Position numbers and translations under genes: made by a program. A stretch of DNA of 64,000 nucleotides. It comes from Streptomyces sp. ISL-100 (GTDB lineage Bacteria > Actinomycetota > Actinomycetes > Streptomycetales > Streptomycetaceae). Under the pieces are notes generated by a model. The model was given only the letters and a program-made list of their open reading frames with translations. It made no database searches and was not told where the DNA came from. Positions 55,690-63,077 of this stretch are shown one piece after another; positions within the stretch are counted from its first letter, which is position 1, and each line of letters starts with the position of its first letter. The stretch lies in assembly GCF_018614615.1 (NCBI RefSeq), contig NZ_JAGGOK010000003.1:1-64000 (forward strand), written 5' to 3'.

Positions 55690-56928
55690 TTACGCCGAGG
55701 GCCAGGAGAGCGAGATCCGGCTGTGCACCTTGTCGATGACCCGGTCGGCCGGGATCTGGTCATCGGGAGTGCTGGCCGGATAGACCCGGATGACCGGGCT
55801 GGGGCCGCCGCGCCGGTTGGCCTCCCAGTCGCGGAGCACGTCGGCGATCCTGTCGGCGAACTGCTCCGCGTGCGGGCCGAGGGCGTGCACGCCGTACTCC
55901 AGGTGCTTGTTGTCCTCGGTGCGGCGGGTGACGAGGTAGGCGAAGGTGTCGTCCTCGACGGCCGCGAGGGCGAACCGCTTGTTCACCGGGGCGACCAGGC
56001 CCGTGTCCGTGTTCTCATCGACGGCCATCGTGCAGAAGCCCGGCAGGCTGATCGCCATCGCCATCTGGAGGGTGTCGATGAGTTCCTGGATGCGGACGGT
56101 GACGCCGGTCCACAGTTCGTGGCGCGGAAACGTGACGGCGTTGTCGAGCCGGTGCGGGTCGGCAGGCAGGCCGTCATCGAACTTGAGCCCGATCTCCGGG
56201 GTGCCGTTGACGAGGAGGAGTTCTTCCCGGTGGGCGTTCGAGCCCTGCATCGGGACGAAGCCGCAGATCCGCGCCGACTCGCTCTCCAGGTAGGGGCCGT
56301 GCTCGCCCTTGACCTGGGTGAAGGCGACCGACCGGGTCAAGCCCCGCATCCGCAAAGGGACGACGAGCCGGCCGCCCTGCTTGAGCTGCGCGGTCCAGGC
56401 CGGGGAGACGTCCCAGGCCCCAGCTGTCACCATGACGACGTCGACCTCACCGAGATCCGGGATGGGCTCGGCGGCGTCCGCGGTGACGACGTGCACCCGG
56501 CCGTAGCCGTGCTTGTCCAGGAGCCGTCGCGCGCGATCGGTGACGACGGGGTCGATGTCCACGGTCACGACTTCACCGTCCTCACCGACGAGTTCGGCGA
56601 GGTAGGCCGCGTTCAGCCCGCCCGAGCCGATCTCCAGGACCCGCATCCCGGGCTTCACCTGGGCCTGCTCCAGCATCATGGCCTGGATCTGCGGCGCGGA
56701 GACGGAGCTGAGCTGTACGCCGTGCTCGTCCGTCTTGGTGATCACGGCGGCGTACGTGTCGTACGCCTTGTCCAGCGGCGTGTCGGCGGGGGTGAACTCG
56801 TGCCGGGGCACCTTGCGCATCACCGCTTCGATCTCCGGGGAGGAGATGTTGCCGTCCGCGCAGAGCTCGTCCACCACCTTGTTCCGCAGGCGGGTCGCCT
56901 CGTCGGGCTCGACGGTCGTGTTCGTCAT
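55690..56928 (-). CDS. FxLD-system protein-isoaspartate-type O-methyltransferase
   Basis: A 412-residue SAM-dependent methyltransferase of the PCMT family. Motifs: KVPRHEFTP near 40, VSAPQIQAMMLEQAQVKPG, the SAM-binding VLEIGSGGLNAAYLAELVG (about 98-116), VVTVDIDP, and the post-I region VHVVTADAAEP. A 200-residue C-terminal extension, absent from housekeeping PCMT, fits the 'methyltransferase, FxLD system' family. Such enzymes methylate an Asp in class I lanthipeptides, leading to succinimide or isoaspartate (shown for OlvSA). ATG at 56928 with GAAGGAAG upstream. First biosynthetic gene of the operon. Confidence 0.92.
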   Translation of the reverse strand: MTNTTVEPDEATRLRNKVVDELCADGNISSPEIEAVMRKVPRHEFTPADTPLDKAYDTYAAVITKTDEHGVQLSSVSAPQIQAMMLEQAQVKPGMRVLEIGSGGLNAAYLAELVGEDGEVVTVDIDPVVTDRARRLLDKHGYGRVHVVTADAAEPIPDLGEVDVVMVTAGAWDVSPAWTAQLKQGGRLVVPLRMRGLTRSVAFTQVKGEHGPYLESESARICGFVPMQGSNAHREELLLVNGTPEIGLKFDDGLPADPHRLDNAVTFPRHELWTGVTVRIQELIDTLQMAMAISLPGFCTMAVDENTDTGLVAPVNKRFALAAVEDDTFAYLVTRRTEDNKHLEYGVHALGPHAEQFADRIADVLRDWEANRRGGPSPVIRVYPASTPDDQIPADRVIDKVHSRISLSWPSA

Positions 56929-57131
56929 GGACTTCCTTCGGTCGTTCGTGTTCGGGGGCGGGTAGGCCGGCACGCGTGCCGGGGGCCGGGAGGCTATCGG
57001 CGAAAGCTCTCCGTTCTCGTCGGACCGCCGAAGGTTGGCGGGTTCGTGCTGGACGGCGCGCGAAGGTCCGGCGCCGGTGGTGAGCCGCCCGGCGGTCCTG
57101 TCTGTACCACTCAGGAGAGCCGGGCGGCCGT
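56929..57131 (-). promoter_or_regulatory. Region upstream of the lanthipeptide operon
   Basis: About 200 bases between the methyltransferase start and the stop of the accessory gene upstream. It contains a 16-base perfect palindrome CCGGCACGCGTGCCGG (56967-56982), 39 bases before the methyltransferase ATG, a possible operator. No confident -10/-35 pair was identified. Confidence 0.5.
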
Positions 57132-57779
57132 CTAGGCGGCGGGCACAAGATCGTCCAGGTTGACGACCTTGTACTCCCGCAGTTCCCGTACGAGCTGGGA
57201 GGCCAGGAACATGCCGATCTGGGGATGGCGGTAAGGGATGGGGGAGTCCATGTCCGAGAGGGCCTGTAGGCCGTTCGCGCTCCACTGGTACGCGTGGCCG
57301 ATCACGCCGTACAGCGGGAAACGGGTGGCGAGAAGCGCTACGTGGCCCCTTGCCCTGAACCGTGGGCACCGGCCTGCCGCCATCCGGGCGTGCTCCAGAC
57401 AGACCGGCGGCTGCGCGGTCTTCACTGGACCGTCGTAGCCCTCTTCACCCGCCGTTTCCAGGAAGAGGATGCCGTCGGTGCGCTTCAACTGGACGGTGCA
57501 TACCTGGCACCGCAGCAGCGCCATCGTCACGCGTTGACGGTGCGGGTGAACCATCCGCCACCGTGGTGTCCCGCAGGGCTGCCCAAAGGTGTCGAGCGAC
57601 ATGGAGTAGCGGGCCCAGAGCACGTCCTTGAGGTCCCGGTCCGGCGGCAGCTCATCCACGTATCGGAGACGCGGCCGGCCGTCCGGCCCGCGGCCCATAC
57701 GCAGGTTGAGGAACGAGTCGGCCTCTTCACCCTCCCGGGCGGTGATGTAGGGCACGACGGCCTCGGGAGCGGTGGTCAC
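57132..57779 (-). CDS. Hypothetical protein with a CxxC motif
   Basis: A 215-residue protein with a GTG start (VTTAPEAVVPYITAREGEEAD). The middle has RMVHPHRQRVTMALLRCQVC followed about 35 residues later by PPVCLEHARMAAGRCP: Cys and His residues that could hold a zinc ion. The C-terminus has ASQLVRELREYKVVNLDDLVP. Proteins of this plan occur next to DUF5999/DUF6302-type genes in Streptomyces clusters; function unknown. It overlaps the DUF5999 gene by four bases. Confidence 0.74.
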   Translation of the reverse strand: MTTAPEAVVPYITAREGEEADSFLNLRMGRGPDGRPRLRYVDELPPDRDLKDVLWARYSMSLDTFGQPCGTPRWRMVHPHRQRVTMALLRCQVCTVQLKRTDGILFLETAGEEGYDGPVKTAQPPVCLEHARMAAGRCPRFRARGHVALLATRFPLYGVIGHAYQWSANGLQALSDMDSPIPYRHPQIGMFLASQLVRELREYKVVNLDDLVPAA

Positions 57780-57979
57780 GCGGTGCTCCCGGCGGCGAGC
57801 GCGAGCGGCCGGTGTGGAGCGACGATCTGGCCGTCCGGCAACAGCTCGCCGGTGTCCTCGAAGAGCAGCACCCCGTTGCACAGCAGGCTCCAGCCCTGTT
57901 CAGGGTGGGCCGCCGTGGGGCGGGCGGCCTCTCGGTCGGAAGCCTCGGCCGTGGGACACGGCGGGGTGTGCTGGCACAT
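57776..57979 (-). CDS. DUF5999 protein
   Basis: A 67-residue protein of a small Streptomyces family: MCQHTPPCPTAEASDREAAR, then HPEQGWSLLCNGVLLFEDTG and ELLPDGQIVAPHRPLA. The N-terminal CQHxPPCP suggests a metal site or disulfide. Such genes often lie beside regulators of secondary metabolism. The ATG at 57979 was chosen over one at 58054 because homologues begin with MCQH. Confidence 0.85.
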   Translation of the reverse strand: MCQHTPPCPTAEASDREAARPTAAHPEQGWSLLCNGVLLFEDTGELLPDGQIVAPHRPLALAAGSTA

Positions 57980-58032
57980 CGTACTCGTCGTCCTCTCAAG
58001 GCAGTGCGGGGAAGTCGGGCCCTCTTCGGCGA

Positions 58033-58497
58033 CTACGAAGCCGTGGGGGAACACGGAGTGGAGGTTGCCGAAGAGGGTGTCTGTGGGCGTTCACGTACGA
58101 ACGAGGTGATGGCGGACTCGCTGTAGCCGTAGAAGCGGCCGAAGACCGCGTCGTCCTCCCACCACTCGGGAGCGGGATCGCCCCACTCGACGGTGTGGCA
58201 GGTATCGCGGTACGGCGACCATCGGACGCGGAGGTCCGGAAACCCCCGCCGGTTCGTGAGAAGGTCGCGTGCCCCTATTGCCAGGGACAGCAGATCGAAG
58301 GACATGTATCCGCCGCGACGCGGGCCGCCGACCGGCACGGCAAGCAGTGGTGCCCGGAAGACGCGTACCGCGACAGCGTGAGCAAGGACCTCGGGCCGGG
58401 CAAGGCGGTCCCGGAAGTGCTCGAAGTCGTACGCCTCCTCGGCAGGGCAGAGGGAAGGGCCGAACGAACGCGCCGAAGCCTTGGTGGTCGTCAGCAC
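58033..58497 (-). CDS. DUF6302-like protein
   Basis: A 154-residue protein with a GTG start inside the end of the upstream gene. Recognised blocks: EAYDFEHFRDRLARPEVL, VRVFRAPLLAVPVGGPRRGG, LRVRWSPYRDTCHTVEWG and FYGYSESAITSF. These fit the DUF6302 family found with XRE/ATPase regulator sets in Streptomyces. The last 20 residues are low-complexity. Function unknown. Confidence 0.78.
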   Translation of the reverse strand: MLTTTKASARSFGPSLCPAEEAYDFEHFRDRLARPEVLAHAVAVRVFRAPLLAVPVGGPRRGGYMSFDLLSLAIGARDLLTNRRGFPDLRVRWSPYRDTCHTVEWGDPAPEWWEDDAVFGRFYGYSESAITSFVRERPQTPSSATSTPCSPTAS

Positions 58498-59006
58498 TCA
58501 ACCAGCCCCCTGACGATCCCGGCCTCTTCCAGAAGCTCGGCGAGATCGAGGGTGAGCCGCGCCAGCTTCCGAACGAGTCCGATGGTCTGTCCCGCGTCGC
58601 CGGCCACTACCTCGGCACGCAGCGTGCAGGCCTGACCGATCAGAGCGGCGATGTCCGGGTGCTTCTCGTCGGCTTTGTCTCGCAAGGCGCGGGCTACAAG
58701 CAGCTTGAGCGCCATGAGGAAGCGCTGAGTAAGGGCATCGTTGTTGTAGTTGGGTAATGGTGCTCCGCCGGACGGGCCCGCGGCGTGGTGGCTGATCTCT
58801 TCCTCGCCGTGCAGGATGGTGTCGAGGTCGTCGTACACCTCGTTCCAATCCACGCTTGCCCACTCGCGCACTGCGCTCAGGTACCGCCGGGCCTCCTCCT
58901 CACCGTGTGGAGGAATCCAAGGGTTCGTGGGGACCGTCGGGTCCTTGACGCGGACCGGCATGGTCTCCGGGCTCGTCGTCTCCTCGCGTAATGCGGTGTT
59001 CGTCAT
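58491..59006 (-). CDS. Hypothetical helical protein
   Basis: A 171-residue protein (MTNTALREETTSPETMPVRV). The second half is helical: ALTQRFLMALKLLVARALRD, IAALIGQACTLRAEVVAGDAG and ARLTLDLAELLEEAGIV. Its ATG overlaps the stop of the ATPase gene upstream (TGATG), so the two are coupled. No family recognised. Confidence 0.72.
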   Translation of the reverse strand: MTNTALREETTSPETMPVRVKDPTVPTNPWIPPHGEEEARRYLSAVREWASVDWNEVYDDLDTILHGEEEISHHAAGPSGGAPLPNYNNDALTQRFLMALKLLVARALRDKADEKHPDIAALIGQACTLRAEVVAGDAGQTIGLVRKLARLTLDLAELLEEAGIVRGLVEC

Positions 59007-59473
59007 CAGCACGCCACCAAACTCAGCTCGCACCACGTGGTGGCGCCGTTGTCGCTGACACCCCACGCGCCCTGTCTGCTGCGGGCGATCTCCCGCACGA
59101 GCACCAGGCCGCGACCGTGCTCGTCGTCGTCCTCGGGGCACTGAGCAGTGGGGCGAGGTCCGGCCACGCCGTCATGGACACGGATGCGTAGGACGCCATC
59201 GCACACGTCGAGGGTCAGCCGGATTTGCCTGCCACCGCTGTGCACGATGGCGTTAGTGATCAGCTCAGAGACAACGAGTGTCGCGTCGTCGGCGACGCAG
59301 GTCAGACCGCGGGAGGTGAGACGTTCGCGGGTCACGAGCCTCATGGCGCGGACGCGGGACTCGTCTACGGGAGGGGGGCGCTCGCCCGGGGAGTGCTTGG
59401 TGATGGGGAAGCGCTCCTCCACCAGGCCGCCGGTACGAGTTGCGGACGGGCGCTGCGACGCCGGGCCGATCAC
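59006..59473 (-). CDS. Anti-sigma-factor-like ATP-binding protein (RsbW/SpoIIAB type HATPase)
   Basis: A 155-residue single-domain GHKL ATPase. The N box is VVSELITNAIVHSGG, followed by VHDGVAGPRP and the G box DDDEHGRGLVLVREIA. There is no sensor or histidine phosphoacceptor. Such solo HATPases are abundant in Streptomyces and often pair with XRE (WhiJ-like) regulators. The GTG at 59473 overlaps the upstream small gene by four bases. Confidence 0.87.
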   Translation of the reverse strand: MIGPASQRPSATRTGGLVEERFPITKHSPGERPPPVDESRVRAMRLVTRERLTSRGLTCVADDATLVVSELITNAIVHSGGRQIRLTLDVCDGVLRIRVHDGVAGPRPTAQCPEDDDEHGRGLVLVREIARSRQGAWGVSDNGATTWCELSLVAC

Positions 59474-59661
59474 CGCTCCGTCCCGATCTGTGAAGCCCCG
59501 TTTGCAGGGGCGGCCCGGTTGTCAAGGGAAGCGAGCGGGCCCGTCCGGCGCTGCTGGCCCGGGACGTGCCGGAGCAGTCCGGCAAAAGGGGGCAACGGTG
59601 TGATCGAAGCGTCCGCGAGGTTGCGGCGGCGCTCACGATCTGCGGGGGTTCGTGCGGTCAT
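59470..59661 (-). CDS. Small Arg/Pro-rich hypothetical protein
   Basis: A 63-residue protein (MTARTPADRERRRNLADASI). It is basic at the start and rich in Pro, Ala and Arg. Coding is supported by its position: four-base overlaps with genes on both sides and a strong AAGGGG eight bases upstream. No homology recognised. Confidence 0.55.
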   Translation of the reverse strand: MTARTPADRERRRNLADASITPLPPFAGLLRHVPGQQRRTGPLASLDNRAAPANGASQIGTER

Positions 59662-59906
59662 CGGTTGTCCCCTTCCGCGAACGGGAAGAGGGCGCCAAGC
59701 CTGCCGTGCAAAGCAACCGCTTCATCGGCCGTCAGGACCAGCGGAATGGTCGCGGGCTCCGCGGCCCCCTCGTGCAGGTCGAGGGGGACCGCGAAACGAC
59801 CGGCCTCCGTGTGCGCGACCTCGGCCTCACGAGCAAGGCGGAGGTGGCGCTTGGCGGGCGGTAAGGGCGCCGCGCCAGCTTCCGTCTGAGCGTGACTTGT
59901 CGTCAT
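59658..59906 (-). CDS. Small hypothetical protein
   Basis: An 82-residue protein (MTTSHAQTEAGAAPLPPAKR). The C-terminal half (IPLVLTADEAVALHGRLGALF) resembles a short regulatory helix-strand unit. It is the first gene after the XRE regulator and is translationally coupled to the next. No family recognised; it might be the small partner found in WhiJ-type sets, though it does not look like DUF397. Confidence 0.6.
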   Translation of the reverse strand: MTTSHAQTEAGAAPLPPAKRHLRLAREAEVAHTEAGRFAVPLDLHEGAAEPATIPLVLTADEAVALHGRLGALFPFAEGDNR

Positions 59907-59987
59907 GACCCGTAAACGTAGGGCCACTTCGGAGCCCCACCCCTGAGAAAAAATCAGGGCTGAGTAACGCTCAGGGTTGGCATATGC
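59907..59987. promoter_or_regulatory. Operator-like repeats between the regulator and accessory genes
   Basis: Interleaved inverted repeats CCTGA-N7-TCAGG (59942-59958) and CTGAG-N5-CTCAG (59960-59974). They lie about 50 bases upstream of the accessory operon start. An XRE regulator could bind here (inference). Confidence 0.55.
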
Positions 59988-61208
59988 CTACGCGGCGAGC
60001 CCGATGTGCTTCGCTACCGCACGCAGGTCGTCGCGCCACATCGGCTTCTCGCGCTTCAACAGGTCGGCCACCGCCTCCCTGACCAGGGGAGAGAACACGA
60101 TCTCCTCCGGAGACTGCTTCAGCAGCTTGCCGAGAATGTGCACCGTCGCGTAGTCGTCTCGCTGGATGCGGTTGAGGTTCATTACCTCGATCAGGTACCG
60201 GGTCCGACGTTCGAGCGGGACCTCTTCGTTGACGAGGACGTGATCGGCGGCGCGGAGCGCTTCGCTGGTATCGCCCTCCTCCGCCTTCAGGTGTACCTCG
60301 TGCATGGCGAAGTTGGTCGGCCCGAAGCACGTGTGCCAGTGGTTGAGGTCTGCGCCGACCCGGTCCACGGCCCGCTTCGCTCCGTTGTACAGGTCCCACG
60401 CCCTCGGGCCCTTTGTAGCGCGCACGGCGGCTACAGCACCTTGCAGATGCAGCGCGCCGTACGCGGACCAGTGCTCAGGGTCGGAGTCGTCATGCGGCCG
60501 GCACTGGGCGATGGTCTGCTGGACGAGTTCGTAGCTGTCTTCCACATCTCCAGCGGAAGTGAGGACGCAGGCCAGGCTCCAGGCCGCAGCCGCAAGGAGG
60601 GCCGGGTCACCGGCGTTGTCCGCGAGGGAGAGGCTGCGGTCCGCCGCAATGCGGGCGAGGGTCGGTTCACCGACGCGACGAAGCCAGATCTGGTGCAGGC
60701 CATAGAGGCTGATGAGCTGCCGGAGGACAGTGCCCTCCTGCTCAGGCGAGGCGTCGCGCAGAGCGGCGTGTCCCTGCCGCAGCAGGGTGGGCAGCCGCTC
60801 GCCGACGTCGCGGTACCGGTCATCAGCCTGCGTCTCGTAGACCTTCCAGGCGTCCGTAACCGACGACTCGAAGTCGTCGGAGGTGACCGACCCGATCCGC
60901 TGCGGAAGGAGGGAGGCGGGCAGCGACAGGGCCTGTCGGATGAGCGGAACATGCTCGTGCTCCGTGCCCGCCGTAACGATTCCGGACACGTAACCGCCCG
61001 TCAGGTCCTCCAGACTGCATCGCAGCTGCTTACTCAGGGCGATCAGGATCGGAAGCCGATCCAGGGGCATCCGATCATTCTCGATCTTGTAGACCCAGTT
61101 CTCTGACCTGCCGATTAGGTCTCCCAGCATCCTTTGGGACAAGCCCCGGCGCTCACGCCACCACTTGATCCGTTGGCCGATGCTGAACAACTCTCCGTCA
61201 TACACCAT
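59988..61208 (-). CDS. XRE-family regulator with a TPR-like C-terminal domain
   Basis: A 406-residue regulator. The helix-turn-helix is at about residues 8-65 (FSIGQRIKWWRERRGLSQRM, LGDLIGRSENWVYKIENDRM). The remaining 330 residues are all-helical with TPR-like repeats (ALLAAAAWSLACVLTSAGDVEDSYELV; MHEVHLKAEEGDTSEALRAADH), typical of Streptomyces regulators sensing peptides or small signals. It is divergent from the HAD gene and heads the accessory genes leading to the lanthipeptide operon. The ATG at 61208 has a weak ribosome binding site. Confidence 0.88.
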   Translation of the reverse strand: MVYDGELFSIGQRIKWWRERRGLSQRMLGDLIGRSENWVYKIENDRMPLDRLPILIALSKQLRCSLEDLTGGYVSGIVTAGTEHEHVPLIRQALSLPASLLPQRIGSVTSDDFESSVTDAWKVYETQADDRYRDVGERLPTLLRQGHAALRDASPEQEGTVLRQLISLYGLHQIWLRRVGEPTLARIAADRSLSLADNAGDPALLAAAAWSLACVLTSAGDVEDSYELVQQTIAQCRPHDDSDPEHWSAYGALHLQGAVAAVRATKGPRAWDLYNGAKRAVDRVGADLNHWHTCFGPTNFAMHEVHLKAEEGDTSEALRAADHVLVNEEVPLERRTRYLIEVMNLNRIQRDDYATVHILGKLLKQSPEEIVFSPLVREAVADLLKREKPMWRDDLRAVAKHIGLAA

Positions 61209-61382
61209 GGGTTGACCGTTCGCCGTAGTGGACAGGGCACTCGTGTCAAGCGTAGGCCCACGTGCTTCGGGAAGAGGCGATACTGGGGGTCTCTCCCTCT
61301 GGGGAGGGCACTCAACGGTCCCCCTGTCGCCCTGCGGCCGGGGGACCGCGTACACGTATGAAAGATCGGCAAGGAGGCCGCT
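61209..61382. promoter_or_regulatory. Divergent promoter region
   Basis: 174 bases between the XRE regulator and the HAD gene. AAGGAGG lies at the right end for the HAD gene. A TTGACC at 61212-61217 lies near the XRE start but has no matching -10 at a normal spacing. No ORF. Confidence 0.5.
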
Positions 61383-62015
61383 TTGCCAGCCCCATTCCGT
61401 GGTCTGATCCTCGACTTCGGTGGTGTGCTCACCACTCGGATGCGACTGAACGGGCAGGCGTTCGAGAGGACGGAGGGATTGACTCCAGGCGCTTATTTCG
61501 CTGCGCTGAATGAGCATCCCGACGGCGTCGCGATCTACGCAGCACTGGAGGTCGGTGAGGCAACCCAGGAGGACTGGAACCGTGTCATCGGCGGCATCCT
61601 CGGTATCGACTCCACCGACCTGATGCGGCGCGCTCTGGCCAACCTCCACCCCGAGCCTCAGATCGTCGCCGCCGCGAAGCGCGCTCGGGCGGCAGGGATC
61701 AAGGTGGCCATGCTCAGCAACTCGTTCGGGATCGAGCCCTACAACCCGTACGAGGACAAGGGCATGTGGACGGACTTCTTCGATGCCGTGATCTTGTCGG
61801 AGCTGGAGGGCGTACGGAAGCCGTCGCCGCTCATCTATCAGCGTGCGCTTGACGCCCTAGACCTGACCGGTCCCGAGTGCGTCTTCGTTGATGACCACGC
61901 GGAGAACCTGCCGCCCGCCGAGACCCTGGGCATCCGCACCGTGCACCACACGACCGATCCCACCGGCACAGCTGCCATCCTCGACTCGCTTCTCCTCGAC
62001 CCCGCCCCCGCCTGA
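61383..62015 (+). CDS. HAD-superfamily hydrolase
   Basis: A 210-residue phosphatase-type hydrolase. Motif I is LILDFGGVLT, where the second Asp of the usual DxD is replaced by Gly, a feature of some HAD subfamilies. Motif II is VAMLSNSFG, motif III is GVRKPSPLIYQ, and motif IV is CVFVDDHAEN. A TTG start with AAGGAGG upstream was chosen. The substrate is unknown. It is the only plus-strand gene in this part of the element. Confidence 0.9.
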   Translation: MPAPFRGLILDFGGVLTTRMRLNGQAFERTEGLTPGAYFAALNEHPDGVAIYAALEVGEATQEDWNRVIGGILGIDSTDLMRRALANLHPEPQIVAAAKRARAAGIKVAMLSNSFGIEPYNPYEDKGMWTDFFDAVILSELEGVRKPSPLIYQRALDALDLTGPECVFVDDHAENLPPAETLGIRTVHHTTDPTGTAAILDSLLLDPAPA

Positions 62016-62070
62016 ACGAACAGAGACAAACAGCTCGCCGGGGACGTCACGCCGACCAACGAACGGCAGC

Positions 62071-62105
62071 AGCGTTCGAGGAACCCCTAGGGCTCCTCGA
62101 ACGCT
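62071..62105. terminator. Terminator between convergent genes
   Basis: Twelve-base perfect arms (62071-62082, 62094-62105) with an 11-base loop, between the HAD gene and the minus-strand gene ending at 62140. No long T run. Confidence 0.65.
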
Positions 62106-62139
62106 GAAGGACAGGTATGGGCTCTTGCTGGAGGGCGTT

Positions 62140-62577
62140 CTAGATTGCTGGGGATTCGGGCCCGTCGGGTTCACCCGGCCCTTCTGAAGCGGATACGCCC
62201 CCGTACGTAGGCCGCCTGGTCTCCGCTCTTTCAGGCTGATCATCTTTCGCGCCCACTTCGGGGGTGACCTCACCAGGCTCCCGAGCGGCGACCTTCGTGA
62301 ACACCTGCTCGGCGCGATCTAGGGTCAACCGCATCGTGCCGTAAGGCCCCACGGCGTACCCGGTCCGGTGCCCGTGCAGGTGCAGTTCCTCCACTGCCTG
62401 AAGGCCGGCGTCGGCCTCCGGCACGTCGTCCGGTGGGACGAGGGCGTGCAGTTCCTCCGCCCACTCCCAACCGAGATCACGGAGCACGGTCCGTGCTTCC
62501 TCCTGCTCCCATCCGCTTCGCGCCACCAGTCCGTGACGAGGGTCCGTCGAGAAGACCATGTTCGGGTCCGTCATCAT
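62140..62577 (-). CDS. Hypothetical element protein
   Basis: A 145-residue protein (MMTDPNMVFSTDPRHGLVAR). It contains WEQEEARTVLRDLGWEWAEE, LQAVEELHLHGHRTGYAVGP and LDRAEQVFTKVAAREPGEV, then a disordered Glu/Pro-rich tail. It overlaps the preceding DUF4913-like gene by four bases and belongs to the coupling-protein operon. No family recognised. Confidence 0.72.
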   Translation of the reverse strand: MMTDPNMVFSTDPRHGLVARSGWEQEEARTVLRDLGWEWAEELHALVPPDDVPEADAGLQAVEELHLHGHRTGYAVGPYGTMRLTLDRAEQVFTKVAAREPGEVTPEVGAKDDQPERAETRRPTYGGVSASEGPGEPDGPESPAI

Positions 62578-63077
62578 CCGGCCATCTCCTCGACTCGTCC
62601 CGCAGATTCCGTCTCCTCGGTCTTGGCCGTGGGCCAGGCCGCGAGCTGGAAACGCGCCGGACGGTCGTCGTGCTTGCCGACGCGGCATTCGTCGCCTGCC
62701 TTACCCAACGTCTTGTTCATTCGGGTGAGGAAGCGGTCGTACTGCTCGTGCCAGATCACGGACGAGCCCGCCTCCATATACGCGTCTCCCCTGGCGAAAG
62801 CCAGGGCAGCGATCTCGTATGCCAGGCCCTCGTGCTTCGCCCAGCAGGGCGGGATCACGTCCTGTGGCTGCCAGGCGTACGTCCGGTTCAGCCAGCGGCA
62901 CACGGAATCGAGCCACGCCGGCATCGGCTCGATCAACTCGGCGGACAGGGCGCCGAGGTCCCACGGGGCGGGACCGTCGGCGGCCACGGACTCCTCCGTA
63001 CTCCGCTCCGCGATGTACTCCAGGATCAGTGCGGGCGGCTCGGGGAAGGGCTCGAAACGGGTCAGGGTCTCGGTCAT
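62574..63077 (-). CDS. DUF4913-like protein
   Basis: A 167-residue protein. The central block (WLDSVCRWLNRTYAWQPQDV, IPPCWAKHEGLAYEIAALAF, then SSVIWHEQYDRFLTRMN) matches my memory of DUF4913 proteins, which sit beside TraG/VirD4-type genes in actinobacterial elements. It starts inside the stop region of the coupling-protein gene. Function unknown. Confidence 0.78.
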   Translation of the reverse strand: MTETLTRFEPFPEPPALILEYIAERSTEESVAADGPAPWDLGALSAELIEPMPAWLDSVCRWLNRTYAWQPQDVIPPCWAKHEGLAYEIAALAFARGDAYMEAGSSVIWHEQYDRFLTRMNKTLGKAGDECRVGKHDDRPARFQLAAWPTAKTEETESAGRVEEMAG

